Source: Adineta steineri (lineage: Eukaryota; Rotifera; Eurotatoria; Adinetida; Adinetidae). From it: a stretch of 64,000 nucleotides of DNA. The notes beneath the pieces were generated by a model, which had not been told where the DNA came from, ran no database searches, and was given only the letters and a program-made list of their open reading frames with translations. Where the stretch lies: the NCBI GenBank assembly GCA_905250115.1, contig CAJNOI010000167.1, forward strand, positions 126,750 through 190,749, given 5' to 3'. Positions 1-12,439 of the stretch are shown piece after piece. The position numbers were made by a program, and so were the translations under genes. The stretch's first letter is position 1, and the number at the start of each line of letters is the position of its first letter.

Positions 1-2984
1 TCTTCAGTTTGTGTTGCTTTTTGTTTACGTGCTTTACGTATACGAAATGAATTTCGACTTGGACGTGAATCAGTTACTGAACTTTGTTTATTAACTGGAT
101 GTTGACGTTTTTGTCGACATTCCATAACAACTTGATCTTTACAATGACGATGTGCATTAATACCACAATCTTTACATTTCCAACCTTGTTTAATAAGGCC
201 CCAAAGAAGACCAGTACAATGTACACAAAATGTTGGTTTAAAATAAGTTGTTTCATGAAAATCATGTTTAAATTCACCTTTTAAATCATGATATTTAGCT
301 CGTATAAAATAACTACGCATTTCTGTTTTGGATATCATTCCATCTCTAGAATAAAATGTATATTATTAATTTGTTTAAAATTAAAATTTCGTTTTCTTAC
401 TGATCAGCATCAAGTACAGTAAATGTGTCGATAAATGGAAAATTTTGTGCAATTTCTTCAAATTCTGTATGTGATATATAACCATCACGATCATGATCAT
501 AAGTAGTAAAAACTGCTTCAACCATAGCATTAACATGTCGTTGAATAGTTTGAATATCAATTGTTTGACTAACTCCAGCTGCCCAATCAGCAAAAACTGG
601 ACTTAGAACTTGTTCTTTTTTCTTATATGGATCACTGTTAGAATCATTTGTTGATTCACCAGGAGATAAACCTCGAGATGTTTGATCAGGCTAAATACAA
701 TTAGTTATAAAGATAAGAAAAAGAACGCTATTATAGATTAATGCTATATATATATATATATGACTATCAAGTAATAATCTTATACAAGGACGCAAACTAA
801 TTCGAAATGCTTGAAATATCGTCATTTATGTACATAGAAGAAAATCATCTTAGAAGTAATTAAAAGTTTATTTATAATCTATAATTCCGGTGTAGACTAA
901 ACAGCTTCATAAAGAGAAGAATCCTGGCATATATCGATATTGAGTTTTACATAGATTTAAATTCCTTACCGATGAAACAGATGATCGTGGTTCTCGTGCT
1001 AATGAAAGTTCATAAATTTCATCTTCAGTATAACTTAATTCAACAGAAAGCTACAAAATAAAACATCAAACAAATATGTGTATTTTTTTTGTCTTCTTAC
1101 AGTTAATAAATTAATTAAATCATGATTTGGTTGAATCGGTGGTATTGATATTTGTAGATTCGTTAATGTCCGAAAAACAATACTTAGTTGAACTAATTTT
1201 CTAAAATTAATTAAATCATATTCAAGACGATCTTGTAATGCAACATGAAGTGATATTATATCTTTTAAATGAACACCACTAGAATATTCAAAAAAACAAA
1301 AAATTATTTAATAAAGAAATTTTTTGTTTTTCTATTTACATTATTGGTATCTTAAAACCTTCGGATTCTGATAAACTTTTTCTATATTGAGCATAATTCG
1401 AATTTGATGAAAGTAAATCTGTCATTTCACTTAGAAACTAAAAACTAATATATAAAAAACAATTTTCGTGTTTCCTCAATATCATACTTTAATATCTTCT
1501 GTTGATAAACACATCATTGTTTTAGATAAACGAGCTAATGCACTATGTGATATTCCACCAATAACTGCTAAGCATGTATTAAAATTTTGTAATTCTCTTA
1601 AATGCTAAAATATATTTGTTTATAGAAAAAAAAAAAAAATCTTTATTTTATAAATCATATTACTTTTGCAACTTCAAGAAATTTATGTATAATTTCTGCA
1701 CGTTGTTTTGGTGTCATTTTACTTAAAACCATACATTGTATCCATGTTGATAAACCATTAAAAAATTGTATTGAACGTTCAAGACGTGGATTATCTTGTA
1801 AAGTATTTTTAATAGCATAAGTTTTATAATCAGTAAAATTTATTCGACGTAAAATTTTCCATTCTAAATATGTTAATTGAGCTGCTAATGTTTGTGATTC
1901 AATATTATTAAAACCAAGTGATACAATCTTATTTTTAGCTTGATTTCGTACTGTCATTTGACGCATCCAATCAAATGATGGTCTAGAAAAATAAAAGAAT
2001 TATTTTAGAAATAAACGAAGAATATTTTTCATACATTTGTGATAGATCAACCAAATTCATACATTCATTATCACCAGATGATTGAATAAGACTTGCCATT
2101 TTTTCACATGCTTCTTTTAAACGTTTATCAAGATCAAAATGCATGGGAAAATTTTTTATCCAATAACTATAAGCTTGACAAACACGTAATTGATATTCTT
2201 TAAATTGACGTTTTTCATTTATATTTAGTGATTTTTTATAATCATCTCCATGATGTTTAAATAGATCATAGAGCATATTACTTAAATATTCGGATTCCAT
2301 TATCCATTTATGCATAAGAAAAAAGACTTTTGGATATTCACTATCATCAATAACAGTTCCATTTGGTTCTTAAACAGAAAAAGGAATAGAAAATAAATAA
2401 ATTAAACAAAAAGATTACTTACGAAATGAATCAATTAATGTTCGAATTAATCGATTAAGTGTTGCTCCTTTAACATGTATACCGGGTAAAATTGGTCGTT
2501 CTTCTTCAATATATTCAGGTGTTTTTTCACTTGTTTCAGAACGTGTATCTGATTCATCACCACCACCACTACTTGCCGTATGTTGTTTATCAATAGATGA
2601 CATTGATTCATTAATTGTTCGATTACTTAATGATGTATTTTGTATATGAACTTTTTTTCGTACATGATGATGATCACTCGGTTCAATTTCAAATGTCACC
2701 GGACTATCTTCATCTAAATCTTGTATATTTGATATAGCTTGTGAACGTTTTATTGTTGTTGTTGACAATTGTTTTGAATCAATATCAACACCACTCGTAC
2801 GTGTTTTTATTCGATGATCGACGACTATAGCTGAACGTGGTATTAATGGTGGTGGAGGAGGAGGAGGGGGCGGCAGTGGTAGAGGTGGTGGTGGTAACGA
2901 TGGTGGTGGTGATGATGGCAATAAAAGTTCATCGGATGATAGTGTCACCGGTTGTTGTGGATTGGTAGTAGTAGTGCTCATCAT
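1..2984 (-). CDS. RASGRP: RasGRP-type Ras guanine-nucleotide exchange factor (3' end outside window)
   Basis: Activates Ras-family GTPases at membranes in response to diacylglycerol and calcium. Nine exons read on the minus strand: 2423-2984, 2035-2368, 1664-1982, 1498-1604, 1340-1437, 1101-1278, 970-1050, 401-690 and 345 to the window edge. Order seen: N-terminal Ser/Thr-rich part with a long poly-proline run; RasGEF_N segment (FFLMHKWIMESEYLSNMLYD); catalytic CDC25 domain (TAAQL-like 'LAAQLTYLEWKIL', then 'LRELQNFNTCLAVIGG'); EF-hand with canonical loop DHDRDGYISHTEFEE; a second loop split by an intron (DADQDGMIS); C1 zinc domain beginning HETTYFKPTFCVHCTG with the full Cys/His set. The proline after the first histidine and Gly-x-x-x-Gln in 'WGLIKQGW' are residues known for diacylglycerol binding. 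Start chosen at the first ATG of the first coding exon. The C-terminal tail beyond the C1 domain is missing because the window begins there. Confidence 0.93.
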
Positions 2985-3602
2985 TTATTATTTATCGATA
3001 TGAGCTTTAAAGAAAAAAAAAACAACATTAAATAAATCTCCCATGAGATAATCATTGACAAAATGAAATTTCAGCTGATGTTTATTATGTATTTCGCTAT
3101 GAAAATAATGATGACACATAACATTGTTTTTTGTCCTTTCTTCTGAACTATGACATTCCAAACGCATGAAAAAAAACGAGAAGAATAAGAAGAAAGAATT
3201 ACTTTATGTATGTGTCAACGGCATACATCCTACTTTCTTACTCTCTCTCTCTCTATGTCACTTATTTAACGAGAAAGAAAACCATTTTGTCTTAAATTGC
3301 ATTTGACCAACGAGAAAAGGAAAAAGAAAGAGTTTTTTTTTGTAATAAAATCTTTTATGAGCACGTGCACATGGAGGTATGAAGGTGGAAAATATTTCTT
3401 TAATGGTACTTACCATATGTTATTAGTCAAATACACCGCTACATATCGTAGTGGTGTCAATGAACGATAATGATCAATCATCCAATCGGCAGACCAATGA
3501 TGCATATTCGAAGTTGTAACACGTTGTATATTCAACATAGTATAACATATAAATATAAACTGAAGAAAAAAAACCAAAGAGAGTAGCGTTAATAATGCTC
3601 GG

Positions 3603-3633
<31 letters not shown>

Positions 3634-5000
3634 CTAGAAATGTTGTGGGCGAACATACGCGAAAGAAGAAGAAAAAAAGAAAAGAAAAAAAAAGATTCCT
3701 GTTGCAATAGCAAGCAACAACTAGCTCACTGAATGGGTGGGATCTTCGACGCGCTCGCTCGTTTGCTGTCAAAGAACAAATGCAAAAAAGAAACGCGCGG
3801 CGGATAATGGTAGTAGACCAAAGAATTGGAATGGCTAAAAATAGCGAAAATGTACGCGTGCATATAGCATCGTCTTCTGTTTTTTTTTCTTAGCCGTGTG
3901 CGCGTATTCTAGAAACAGTAATGTTCTTTAGCTTTTCTTCTTTCGTCGACAACAACGACGACGACGACGACGATTGTTATTGAACAGAAATGCATGTTTA
4001 TACTACTGAAAGAAATGGATAGATAGAGCACATACGTTCGGCGTGAACGATGAGGGTGATCGAGAGAAAAGTGTATGTGTGTCAGAGAGAAAAAAAAAGA
4101 AGTAAAGACTGTCTCATCACTCTACACATCCAGGGTTTGCATGCTTTTGTTGATGAGTAACAGAGCACGACGCAATAAAAGAAAAAGATTTTGGAATAGA
4201 AGAACATGAAATAAGCAAAGTTAGATATGGTGTGCGACAGTTGCATGTCTAGGTCTCAGTCGAATAGATAGATAAATAGAATAAATAAATGAATGAATGA
4301 ATCAATAGATATTCCCGATGTGTTTTTGTCATAGGCGACCTTGGAATAGATCTTAACGAGTACGATACTCACACTATGTCACTACCAATAATAACAGCAT
4401 TACGATACATTTTTTTTTCTCTCCTTTATCTTATGTTTTTTTTTTCCTCTCTATCTTTTGACATGTGCGCAAAATACTACTATAGCTTAGAAGTAGACGT
4501 AGTCGTGTAAGAGATTGTTGCAATGGCGAAAAAAGAGGATACACAATGACAAAAAAAAACGAGCGAAGGCAAACTCGTTCTCTTCTCCTTTTTTTTCCTG
4601 CTATACTACAACTACAACGACTACTGCCTGTCTGTCATTCTATTATTTCTTTCCCTTTTTTTTCCGCTCTTACGAGCCTTACAAGCTTTGTAATGTGTGC
4701 GTGTGAACACACAGAAATATAAGCGTTTTTTTCAACTAAACTGAGCTGCTCAATGACGAAAGAACACACATATTGTGTGCCAATCATATACGCATATAGC
4801 ATTGAAGATTTGTGTCGTTGGCCACTTGAACACACAAACAGACGAATGCTCTCAAATGACCCGATATGAATATATATATATATATATATCAGTGAGGACA
4901 AAAAATCCAAGAAAAAAAGATGAGTATAAAGGAGAAAAAAAAGCAAAGAGAAATAGAGAGAAAATATTGAAAACATCTCTCTTAATAGGAAATAAGTATA
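2985..5000 (-). promoter_or_regulatory. 5' leader intron and low-complexity upstream region of RasGRP
   Basis: No coding exon is supported here. A good minus-strand donor (GTAAGTAC, 3406-3413) and an acceptor at 3005-3006 suggest a non-coding first exon above 3413 spliced to the coding exon, with a leader intron of about 410 nt. The region is full of simple sequence: GAT/ATC triplets at 3603-3634, ACG triplets near 3951-3972, CT runs near 3239-3254, A-rich and T-rich tracts, TA runs near 4871-4889. CpG-containing stretches (around 3720-3800 and 4020-4050) stand out against the AT-rich background. Short open frames here are products of the repeats. The promoter assignment is inference from position. 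Confidence 0.45.
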
Positions 5001-7830
5001 ATAAAAAGAAAACTAAATCATAGCTATTGCTAACATATATAAGAATATTTATTTAAGGAAAATTTTTATCTTAATATTTATCCTTCAACAACTTTAAACG
5101 ACATTAAACATTGATTGTCTGTTGGTTTTTTTTCTAATGTCATGCAAACTATTATTTGAATAGCAATAACAACAAGAGATTGGTATGAACTTTCTAATTT
5201 CCGACACCTATGATCTATAACCAAATAGAACATACAGACACCTACACATAGAAGAAGAAGAAAAAAAGAAAATATCTAATTACTATTTTATAATAAATGT
5301 TAAAAATTCTATTTAGTGATAAAAATTTTCTTAAGATTGAATAAGATATAATTAATATAGTTCAAAGAAAAAAAAATCTCGTTTTTCTGTTCTATAGATA
5401 TTTATTTGACTTAAATAATAACACATCAAGTATTTTAGATGATAAGAAATGGATTTCATACGTGTGCATATATTTATTAATATTATAAAAGAAATAATAA
5501 TATTGATCTTTGCAATGACGATATTCATTCTCTCTCTCGGGGCATGTGAATAAGGAGCAATTGAATCATACAGATTAGACTCAATTTGTATTATTTACAA
5601 CTTCAAATAAAATCATGTTTAAAGAATGTTAAATATTTTAAAAACAAAACAAAAAATAAGAATATACTTTGAAAATCAATCATTTTAATTTACAAATAAT
5701 TTTTTCACACATGTTCATGCCGATCAACAATTAAAACAATTGTAAGTCTTACATTTGAGCACTTGAAACTACTTCCAGTAATCTAATATTGCTGTTGCAT
5801 CGTCTAGCCTAAAATAGAACAATGTGCTAGACGTCCTATGACATAATACCAATTGGATCACGTACTTCAGCTTTAATTAGAAAGAAATTATACTATAAAT
5901 ACCATAGCCAGAGGCCGTTGGGTCACATTACAACGTACTGACGTTGATTCCACTGACTATGCATCTTATATAATGTCAATTAGCACAAACAGAATACTTG
6001 GCATCTGATGATATGTCTTTTAGACTGAAGTGCCTTTTAGCCAGAAAAATCTGTTTTTTACTATATTGTGTCTCTAGACACAAATAAAAAACTATCTGCT
6101 AAAAATAATTTCGTTTGAAAATTATTGTACATATAATACTAAGCCTATGCGATTAAATATATCATCAACGAATGATAATAATTGTTTATTTATATATTAT
6201 ATTAGTTTAAGAAAGCAAAGGATGTGAGAGCAAGTTTTGTTAGAATCAAACTTGAATGATAGAAAGACAGTCTCTCTCTTTTCATATACAATATATCAAG
6301 TGATGAGTCTGTATGAATAATCGTTAATATTTCTTTATCTCGTTTTTTTTCAAATATAAATTATTATATATATCCAGATTACCAGCTAATTCGACCATTT
6401 TTCTCGTTGTTTACATAACGGCGTACCACGTAATTACATTAATGGAAATATATGAATTACTTGAAACCTGTGTTGATGACAATAAATAATTGATTTGTGA
6501 AATGAATCTACTATTTCGATTGATTTCTCATGAATTTTATTCAATATCTGATCATTTCTAAACGTGTTTGTAAAGAAATTTTTTCACAATATTGATTTTG
6601 AATTAATTCATAGAGAAAAGGTATATAATATGAATCTGAATTAAATGTTGAATCAAGTAAATTGAGACTACGAACTTTTGGATTTCGTTAACTGTTCGTG
6701 TGATATTAAATGACGTTGTTTCACACTCAATGAGTTACGATGTTGACAAAAACTATACATGAAAAAAGACGTCCAAATCGTGTTTCCAAACAAATAAAAT
6801 TTTGATTTGTAATCAAATTATTTAAAAATCGTGTTGACGATTAAACTCTATTCAACTGTTCTGCATAATGAATACCTTCTACTACAAGATATCGATTTAT
6901 CGATTGTTGTTGCATATACACGAGAAGTGCAGTTTCTTTGTAGCCATGAATAAATCTGCACACACACCCACATCATCTATGTGGAAAAACGTTTACGAGA
7001 ACGAGATTCTTTGTATAGAATGAAAGTTTATTTCTACTTTCGATCGATATTTGTTTTCTGTTATGATTACAACAAGAGCGAGCAGTGAATTGTTTTCACG
7101 AGTTTATTTTAAAAAAATTCAGAAGAAAATAGGATATTACGATGGAATAAGCAAGTATTTAAAACAGAATGGCACGATTCAGTCCTTTCGATAAGAACCA
7201 TTGCATTTTCTCTGAAACGTTTAATGCCGAGGGATAATGAATGATTTCGTTGAAATCTCAGACCAATGATGAATCTAAATATATGAGTTTATAAAATATT
7301 TTCGTGATCTTGACGGTGTGAATGAGTCAAAACAGAAAATATTCCAACTTGAGGGACTGGGTGTGGATTCAGTCTTTTTCTTATAGCTACACCCACACCT
7401 AAACCCAGATCCAAACTCACATCTATACCCACACTCACACCTACACTGAAGTGCTGAAACTATCTTATTATATCACGATTTTCGATCGTCAAAACAAAAA
7501 GTATTTTTGTTGAAACAGTCGCTCACATACGTGTGTTTTGTTATATGGTGTGGTTATTTTCCAACATGACGAAGTGGCAGAACGGAAGAGGTCTTGAGTG
7601 ATTTGTTTTTTTGAGTAAACATACGACATTTAAAACGAAGATTACCTGAGTGAAAAGTAGTGTACATTAAAAATTATTTTTTTCGAGAGAAAAATAAAGT
7701 AACTGCATTCTAGAAAAATCCGACTGCGTTATTCATTCTCATCTCCAACAACATCTATATAAAAAACCTTGCAAGAAGCTTCACATGCAGTAAATTTTAT
7801 TTGTGTGAATTCGAAATACTTCTGACAAGG
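5001..7830. other. Intergenic, no gene seen
   Basis: AT-rich sequence without any open frame of coding character on either strand. At 7350-7445 lies one copy of a GTGGGTGT/ACACCCAC imperfect inverted repeat (see the hairpin family). The last 200 bases are presumably the promoter and leader of the secreted-protein gene that starts at 7831. Confidence 0.5.
7350..7445. repeat. GTGGGTGT-type imperfect inverted repeat, copy 1
   Basis: The left part contains ACTGGGTGTGGATTC; the right part contains several ACACCCACACC / CCCACACTCACACC units, in opposite orientation. Same motif family as at 8862, 11313, 11703, 35221 and within the hAT-type element at 57414. Confidence 0.5.
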
Positions 7831-9935
7831 ATGAAAATTTCAAGTTTAATTTTGGTATTTTTCTACTATACTATAGTTTTAGTGTAAGTATCCAATATTA
7901 TATTTAAAATATTAAATTCATTTTCATCGTTCTCTCTAATAGAAATATTTCCGAACAACAACAACTACCCAGTAATTAACTTAGAACTATTTTCATTCTT
8001 TTCTCTTGTTCTTCTCTTAGATAGCACAACGGTTTCGATATGTAATTTCACTGCATGTAACTCTCAATCGACACTATGTTCATCCAATCGTGATTGCGAA
8101 TGTTTTTCATTGACGATAAGTCCAAGTGTAGGAATTTGTGCTTTAGCTGTGTTGCGTTGTACCGATGTTGTCCGATGCAATACAGATAATCGAACATGTC
8201 CTATTGAAAATACAGTCTGTGTGAACAGTACACGTTGTGGTCAACCAGTCTGCTATTCACTCGCTTTAGCAAATAAACTCGTTTGTCCAAGAAATACAAC
8301 AGGTAAAAGATTGAGAGATATTGAAGATGATTTTTTCGTTTTCCCTTTGAATAGCTACGACAACGACAACAACAGTACGAACCACCACAACAACAGCACG
8401 AACCGCGACAACGAGTATGTATTTCTGTTTTTCAAAGTTGAACACGATTGAAACCGCTACCATTCGATGGATTTGCATTTTTTACTTACATCTCTTTTAT
8501 AGCACGTGCAGGAGGCCTTACAAATACAACACCATCCATAACAAGTGGTAAGTGCGATTTTAATGCGTTCCTCGTTAGACCAAGGTTTAAATACATGTAG
8601 AATTCAAAGGTCTTATTCAAGTTTTTGACTTTTCGACTCTTTCACTATTCACAATGAGAAGGTAAGAGTGCGGATGCGGGATTAAGGATTTTACTCCCTC
8701 CCCCTCAGAGAAGTTCCTCTCACGCACATCCTTGCCTCCCTCGTTGTAATCAGTTGAATAGTGAAAAATTCGAAGATTCGAATTATGCGCTATTCAAAAT
8801 TCGAAAAATATGTTATAAAGTTTTAAAATTCGATTCGAATTAAGAGTATCTCCCCCTCTTTTGGTGGGTGTGGGTGGGTGTTGGTATGACTGACAGACAA
8901 ATACTTTTTTCACACTAAAACACACACACATCCTCAAGATTCAATTTTATTTCAGAATCGTGACTTTTGAGTGACCTTGAATAGAAGATTGATATATGTA
9001 GATCCTATTATCGCTATCTACAATAGATCGCACACAGCGTTGCGTCATTCCTGCTCTACATCTATTCCATCTCTAAATTTCTCAAAATGCTATTCGAACT
9101 CAGTGTCTAGGAAACCATGATCTTCTGAATGACATTTTAAAGCAAGGAGAGTTTCAATATTTATCTCTAAAATCGCTATTTTTGTCCTTGTATTATAATC
9201 TCCCTTGAGAAACCACTATGATTATTACTAGACAAGATTCAAATCAATGAAATTATTTCATATAATTTCAAACCAATGTCAAATAACAGTATTAGAAACT
9301 TAAGCAACTGTTACCAATAAATATCATATTTATTAAGACATTCCTACGAGTAAAATGGTCTTCTATTATCGATTGCTCTTTTTCTTCTCTTTGCATGTAC
9401 AAAAGGATAGAAAAGTTCTCACCATAGAGAATCAATATGTTTGCATCAAAGCATTTTTCGTGACGCGAATAAACTCTTTTGCCATAAAAGGCTAAACCAT
9501 AAGTATTTTTAGAGGGTATACATCTGTTAATTTTGTTTGATCTCTCTTAATTTTCCCCATTTCAGCTGAATTTGAATTATTTTAGACTAGTGCAGATAAG
9601 GGCAAGTGTCATCGAATAATCTTACCTGACCTTGATTCGTAAGAATTAGCTACCTCGCTTTTAAGCTGGTGCCAGATAGTCCCATTTCAATCAGAATTTT
9701 CGAATGATAGCATTATTTCTTTTCTTTCGCACGTTTGTGAATAGTGCATTTCAAATTTACGATCGAACATGATCGATTTTTAGCATTGTTGTCCTTATAA
9801 TATTTATCTATTAATACTATTTTTTTAATTTTAGCTCCTTGCAGTACTGCTTCTTGTACTCCTTGTACTTATACTAAATATAATTATACTTGTCTTAATC
9901 TTGATGGTCGTACTCTTAATGCTTATATTCCCTGA
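7831..9935 (+). CDS. Small secreted cysteine- and threonine-rich protein
   Basis: Six exons give a 189-residue protein: 7831-7883, 7943-7971, 8021-8302, 8355-8414, 8503-8547 and 9835-9935; all junctions are GT-AG and keep frame. It starts with a clear signal peptide (MKISSLILVFFYYTIVLV). The third exon encodes a cysteine-rich domain with about a dozen cysteines (SICNFTACNSQ...CSSNRDCECF...CNTDNRTCPIENTVCVNSTRCGQPVCY) and several N-glycosylation sequons. Exons 4 and 5 encode a mucin-like Thr-rich linker (ATTTTTTVRTTTTTARTATT). The last exon encodes a short cysteine-containing tail (PCSTASCTPCTYTKYN) ending ...NAYIP. Extracellular location is inferred from the signal peptide. I recognise no named family; the modular design (signal, Cys domain, Thr linker, Cys tail) resembles lineage-specific secreted or cuticular proteins. 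The fifth intron is unusually long (1.29 kb). Confidence 0.72.
8548..9834. repeat. Long intron with foldback and GTGGGTGT tract
   Basis: Intron 5 of the secreted-protein gene is more than twenty times longer than its neighbours. It holds an imperfect foldback: CTTTCACTATTCAC near 8638-8652 answers GAATAGTGAAAAATTCG near 8756-8772. Next to it lie polypyrimidine CTCCCCCTC tracts and a GTGGGTGTGGGTGGGTG stretch at about 8863-8880. No open frame. It looks like old inserted repeat DNA. Confidence 0.5.
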
Positions 9936-11312
9936 GACAGAATATAGCTTGGCTTGATTTTCCGTGTACCAACAGCAACAATCTCACGTAAAATCAATCA
10001 GAAACATTTATATTATAACTTTTTTTTCGTGAAAATATACTTTATTCTCAATTCTATTTTTTTAAAATAATCTGTATGTGAGCAACTTTCATTTTGTTCT
10101 TCTATTTTTCTACTAACTATCTAGAAGTAACTTCTTTTTATTAGCTATCATCCATTCGATTATATTCTTTTGTTTCACTATATAATTATTCGAATTAGAA
10201 ACTTAAATAAAAACTTAAATTCATAAGTTAGTACATAATTGAGTTAATTGCATAAGAGGAACGTAATATTAATCAAAAATGGTGAAGAAATAAGAAATTA
10301 ATAACTGTGATGCTTCGCTAGTCAAAAATGGTCTTATCGAACGTTGTACGGAGTTCGTTATTAACTTTTTTTGTCTTTTTTTCATGCATATGCAGTGTTA
10401 AGGTTATGATGACAGAATGGCTGGGTGATGCTACTAGTAAGAGAGATCAACAGATTGTCTCTTTCCTCCATCCTGTCATAACCATCTTGCACTTTCGTGA
10501 TAAATATACTTTCTCCGTACAATTGTAATATACGTTGTTATGTTTATAAATGATTCATAAAATAAATCGATTCTTCGATATATCGTCTTTTCGAGTCATT
10601 ATCATTGTCAATGATAAATACTTCAGTTAAATTCATTCAGGGTTCACAGACCAAAAGGTTATGCATGAAATGTTTCTGTAAAACCTCGAAAAAATTGAGA
10701 TGCTTTTTATATCTACTTAATCATGCACAGTTCAAGGAAAATCAGAAATCAATAATAGTTATGTTGTTTTAAGCAATATCTTCGTAAAAGAAGATTCTTT
10801 TTAAATAGTGACTCGAACTGATTATTTATGACTAAATGAAACTCAGTTTAGGATGTAGAAAATATCCTGTGAGAAAATAATTTCTTGAGCTTAATATCCA
10901 GTTCATGTTGAGCAAACTATTTATTTAGATGACTTTTTGCGGCAATAAAAAGTATTTAGTTTATTTCGAAAATAATCTAAATTGAAAGGTGCGTTTACTG
11001 TTAGTAGTTTGTTAATAAAATTTCAATTAGACATCGTAATCAAACACACCAAAGATGAGATCTAAAAAAATATCATCATTAGGAAAAAATCTAATAGAAA
11101 TCGCCAAGTCAGAAAGTGTTCTGAAAAAATATCGAAATTCGGAACTTTTCCTCTAATTCGCTGAGATATAGCAACTTTGAATCAAATGTACGTATGCATA
11201 TCCATTCTTGCTGGTGTTGTGTCATCATTTTCTATTTTATTCGTTTATGCTGTGATATTCTTTTATTTATATAAAATCTCATTTCTCCATAATAAAGCTA
11301 TTAGCATAACCC

Positions 11313-11396
11313 TTGAGGGTTAAGGATGAGTGGGTGTAAGTGTAGGTATGTGATATATATAGTCTTCATACCCACACTCACGCCTACACAGATAAT
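11313..11396. repeat. GTGGGTGT-type hairpin, copy 3
   Basis: GAGTGGGTGTAAGTGTAGGT on the left is answered by ACCCACACTCACGCCTAC on the right across a TATATATAG loop. Arms of about 20 bases with a few mismatches. Confidence 0.6.
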
Positions 11397-11702
11397 ACAT
11401 CGATGTTATTTTTATATAAATTGGAATTAGATAAAATTGATGACTATCTCCACGATATTGGAGGATCATTTGTCTTCATGTAACCCAATCATTTATAAAA
11501 AATCTTTCATTTTAAAATTTTTCAAAGAAAATTTAGTTTTCTTTTATCCCAGAAGAAGAGATCATATTTTAGTAATACTTTCAATTTCGATAGAATAAAT
11601 ATCATTATTCAACTGTACCCACAAATTAATTTTCAATGACAAAGTCAGATAGTCAAGATTATACTTTAGTAAAAGTGAAATCGACCGATTATACTTCTTT
11701 GA

Positions 11703-11751
11703 TGATGGGTGTGAATGTGGATCTTCTATAATCTCTACACTCACACCCTCA
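11703..11751. repeat. GTGGGTGT-type hairpin, copy 4
   Basis: GGGTGTGAATGTGGA is answered by CTACACTCACACCC across a loop of about 12 bases. Same family as 11313-11396, about 300 bases away. Confidence 0.6.
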
Positions 11752-12439
11752 ACATGACAAGTTCAGATACATCACAAGAAAGAAAAGAATTTCTTCTGTG
11801 TATTCTGAAAATCCTTTCAAATAGTCAAAAATTATTCAATATGAAAATATGTTGTTGGTTTAGAAATATCAAGCGAGACGCTTCTAGCGTTAGAAAAATC
11901 TTTCTTTCAATATTTCATGTCATTGTTTACGAAAGAGCATACTAAAATATTTTATTATTACTGAAATGATGCTTAACTATATTCAATGATTGATGTAAAA
12001 TTTCTAAAACTTGCAATAATGATCTTCTAGAGTACCAGAATATCGACGAAAATCAAAATATATTTCTTGTTTTCAAGTATTGATTGGTTTTCCTATGATC
12101 GAATTCGTATAGAAAAGTAAAAACAATTATCACTCACAATATTGCAAATGATTGTTAAACAAGGCTTTATTTAACTTTTTTTGAAGACATACACAGAAAC
12201 AGACTATTGATCACTAAAGCAAAAGCAAAAAATCGAATACATAGATAACATTGAGACATTTACGATCATTTGTACAGATAGAATGACATAGAACTATACA
12301 AAAATGGCTTTGGGTGAAGATAATGTTGAACATCTTTGTTCGATTCCAAATAGAAGTGGGAATGTATAATTGGTATGCAAGTCACTAATAAACGTCATTG
12401 AGCAGCAGGAATAGTCAACAGTCGTCCTACGTTTGGATT

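Larger units (their letters stand above)
9936..12439. other. Intergenic, no gene seen; two hairpins
   Basis: AT-rich. The short open frames (10328-10528 and 11715-11945, plus strand) show no domain, no splice context and no coding-like composition. The only structured features are two GTGGGTGT hairpins at 11313-11396 and 11703-11751. Confidence 0.5.

Noticed and set aside
3410-3772. 120-codon minus-strand frame with His and Phe runs
   Set aside because: Produced by GAT triplets and purine tracts; overlaps a likely non-coding first exon of RasGRP; no conserved character.
10328-10528. 66-codon plus-strand frame
   Set aside because: Looks at first like a signal peptide plus short chain, but no splice partner, no cysteines and no family resemblance.
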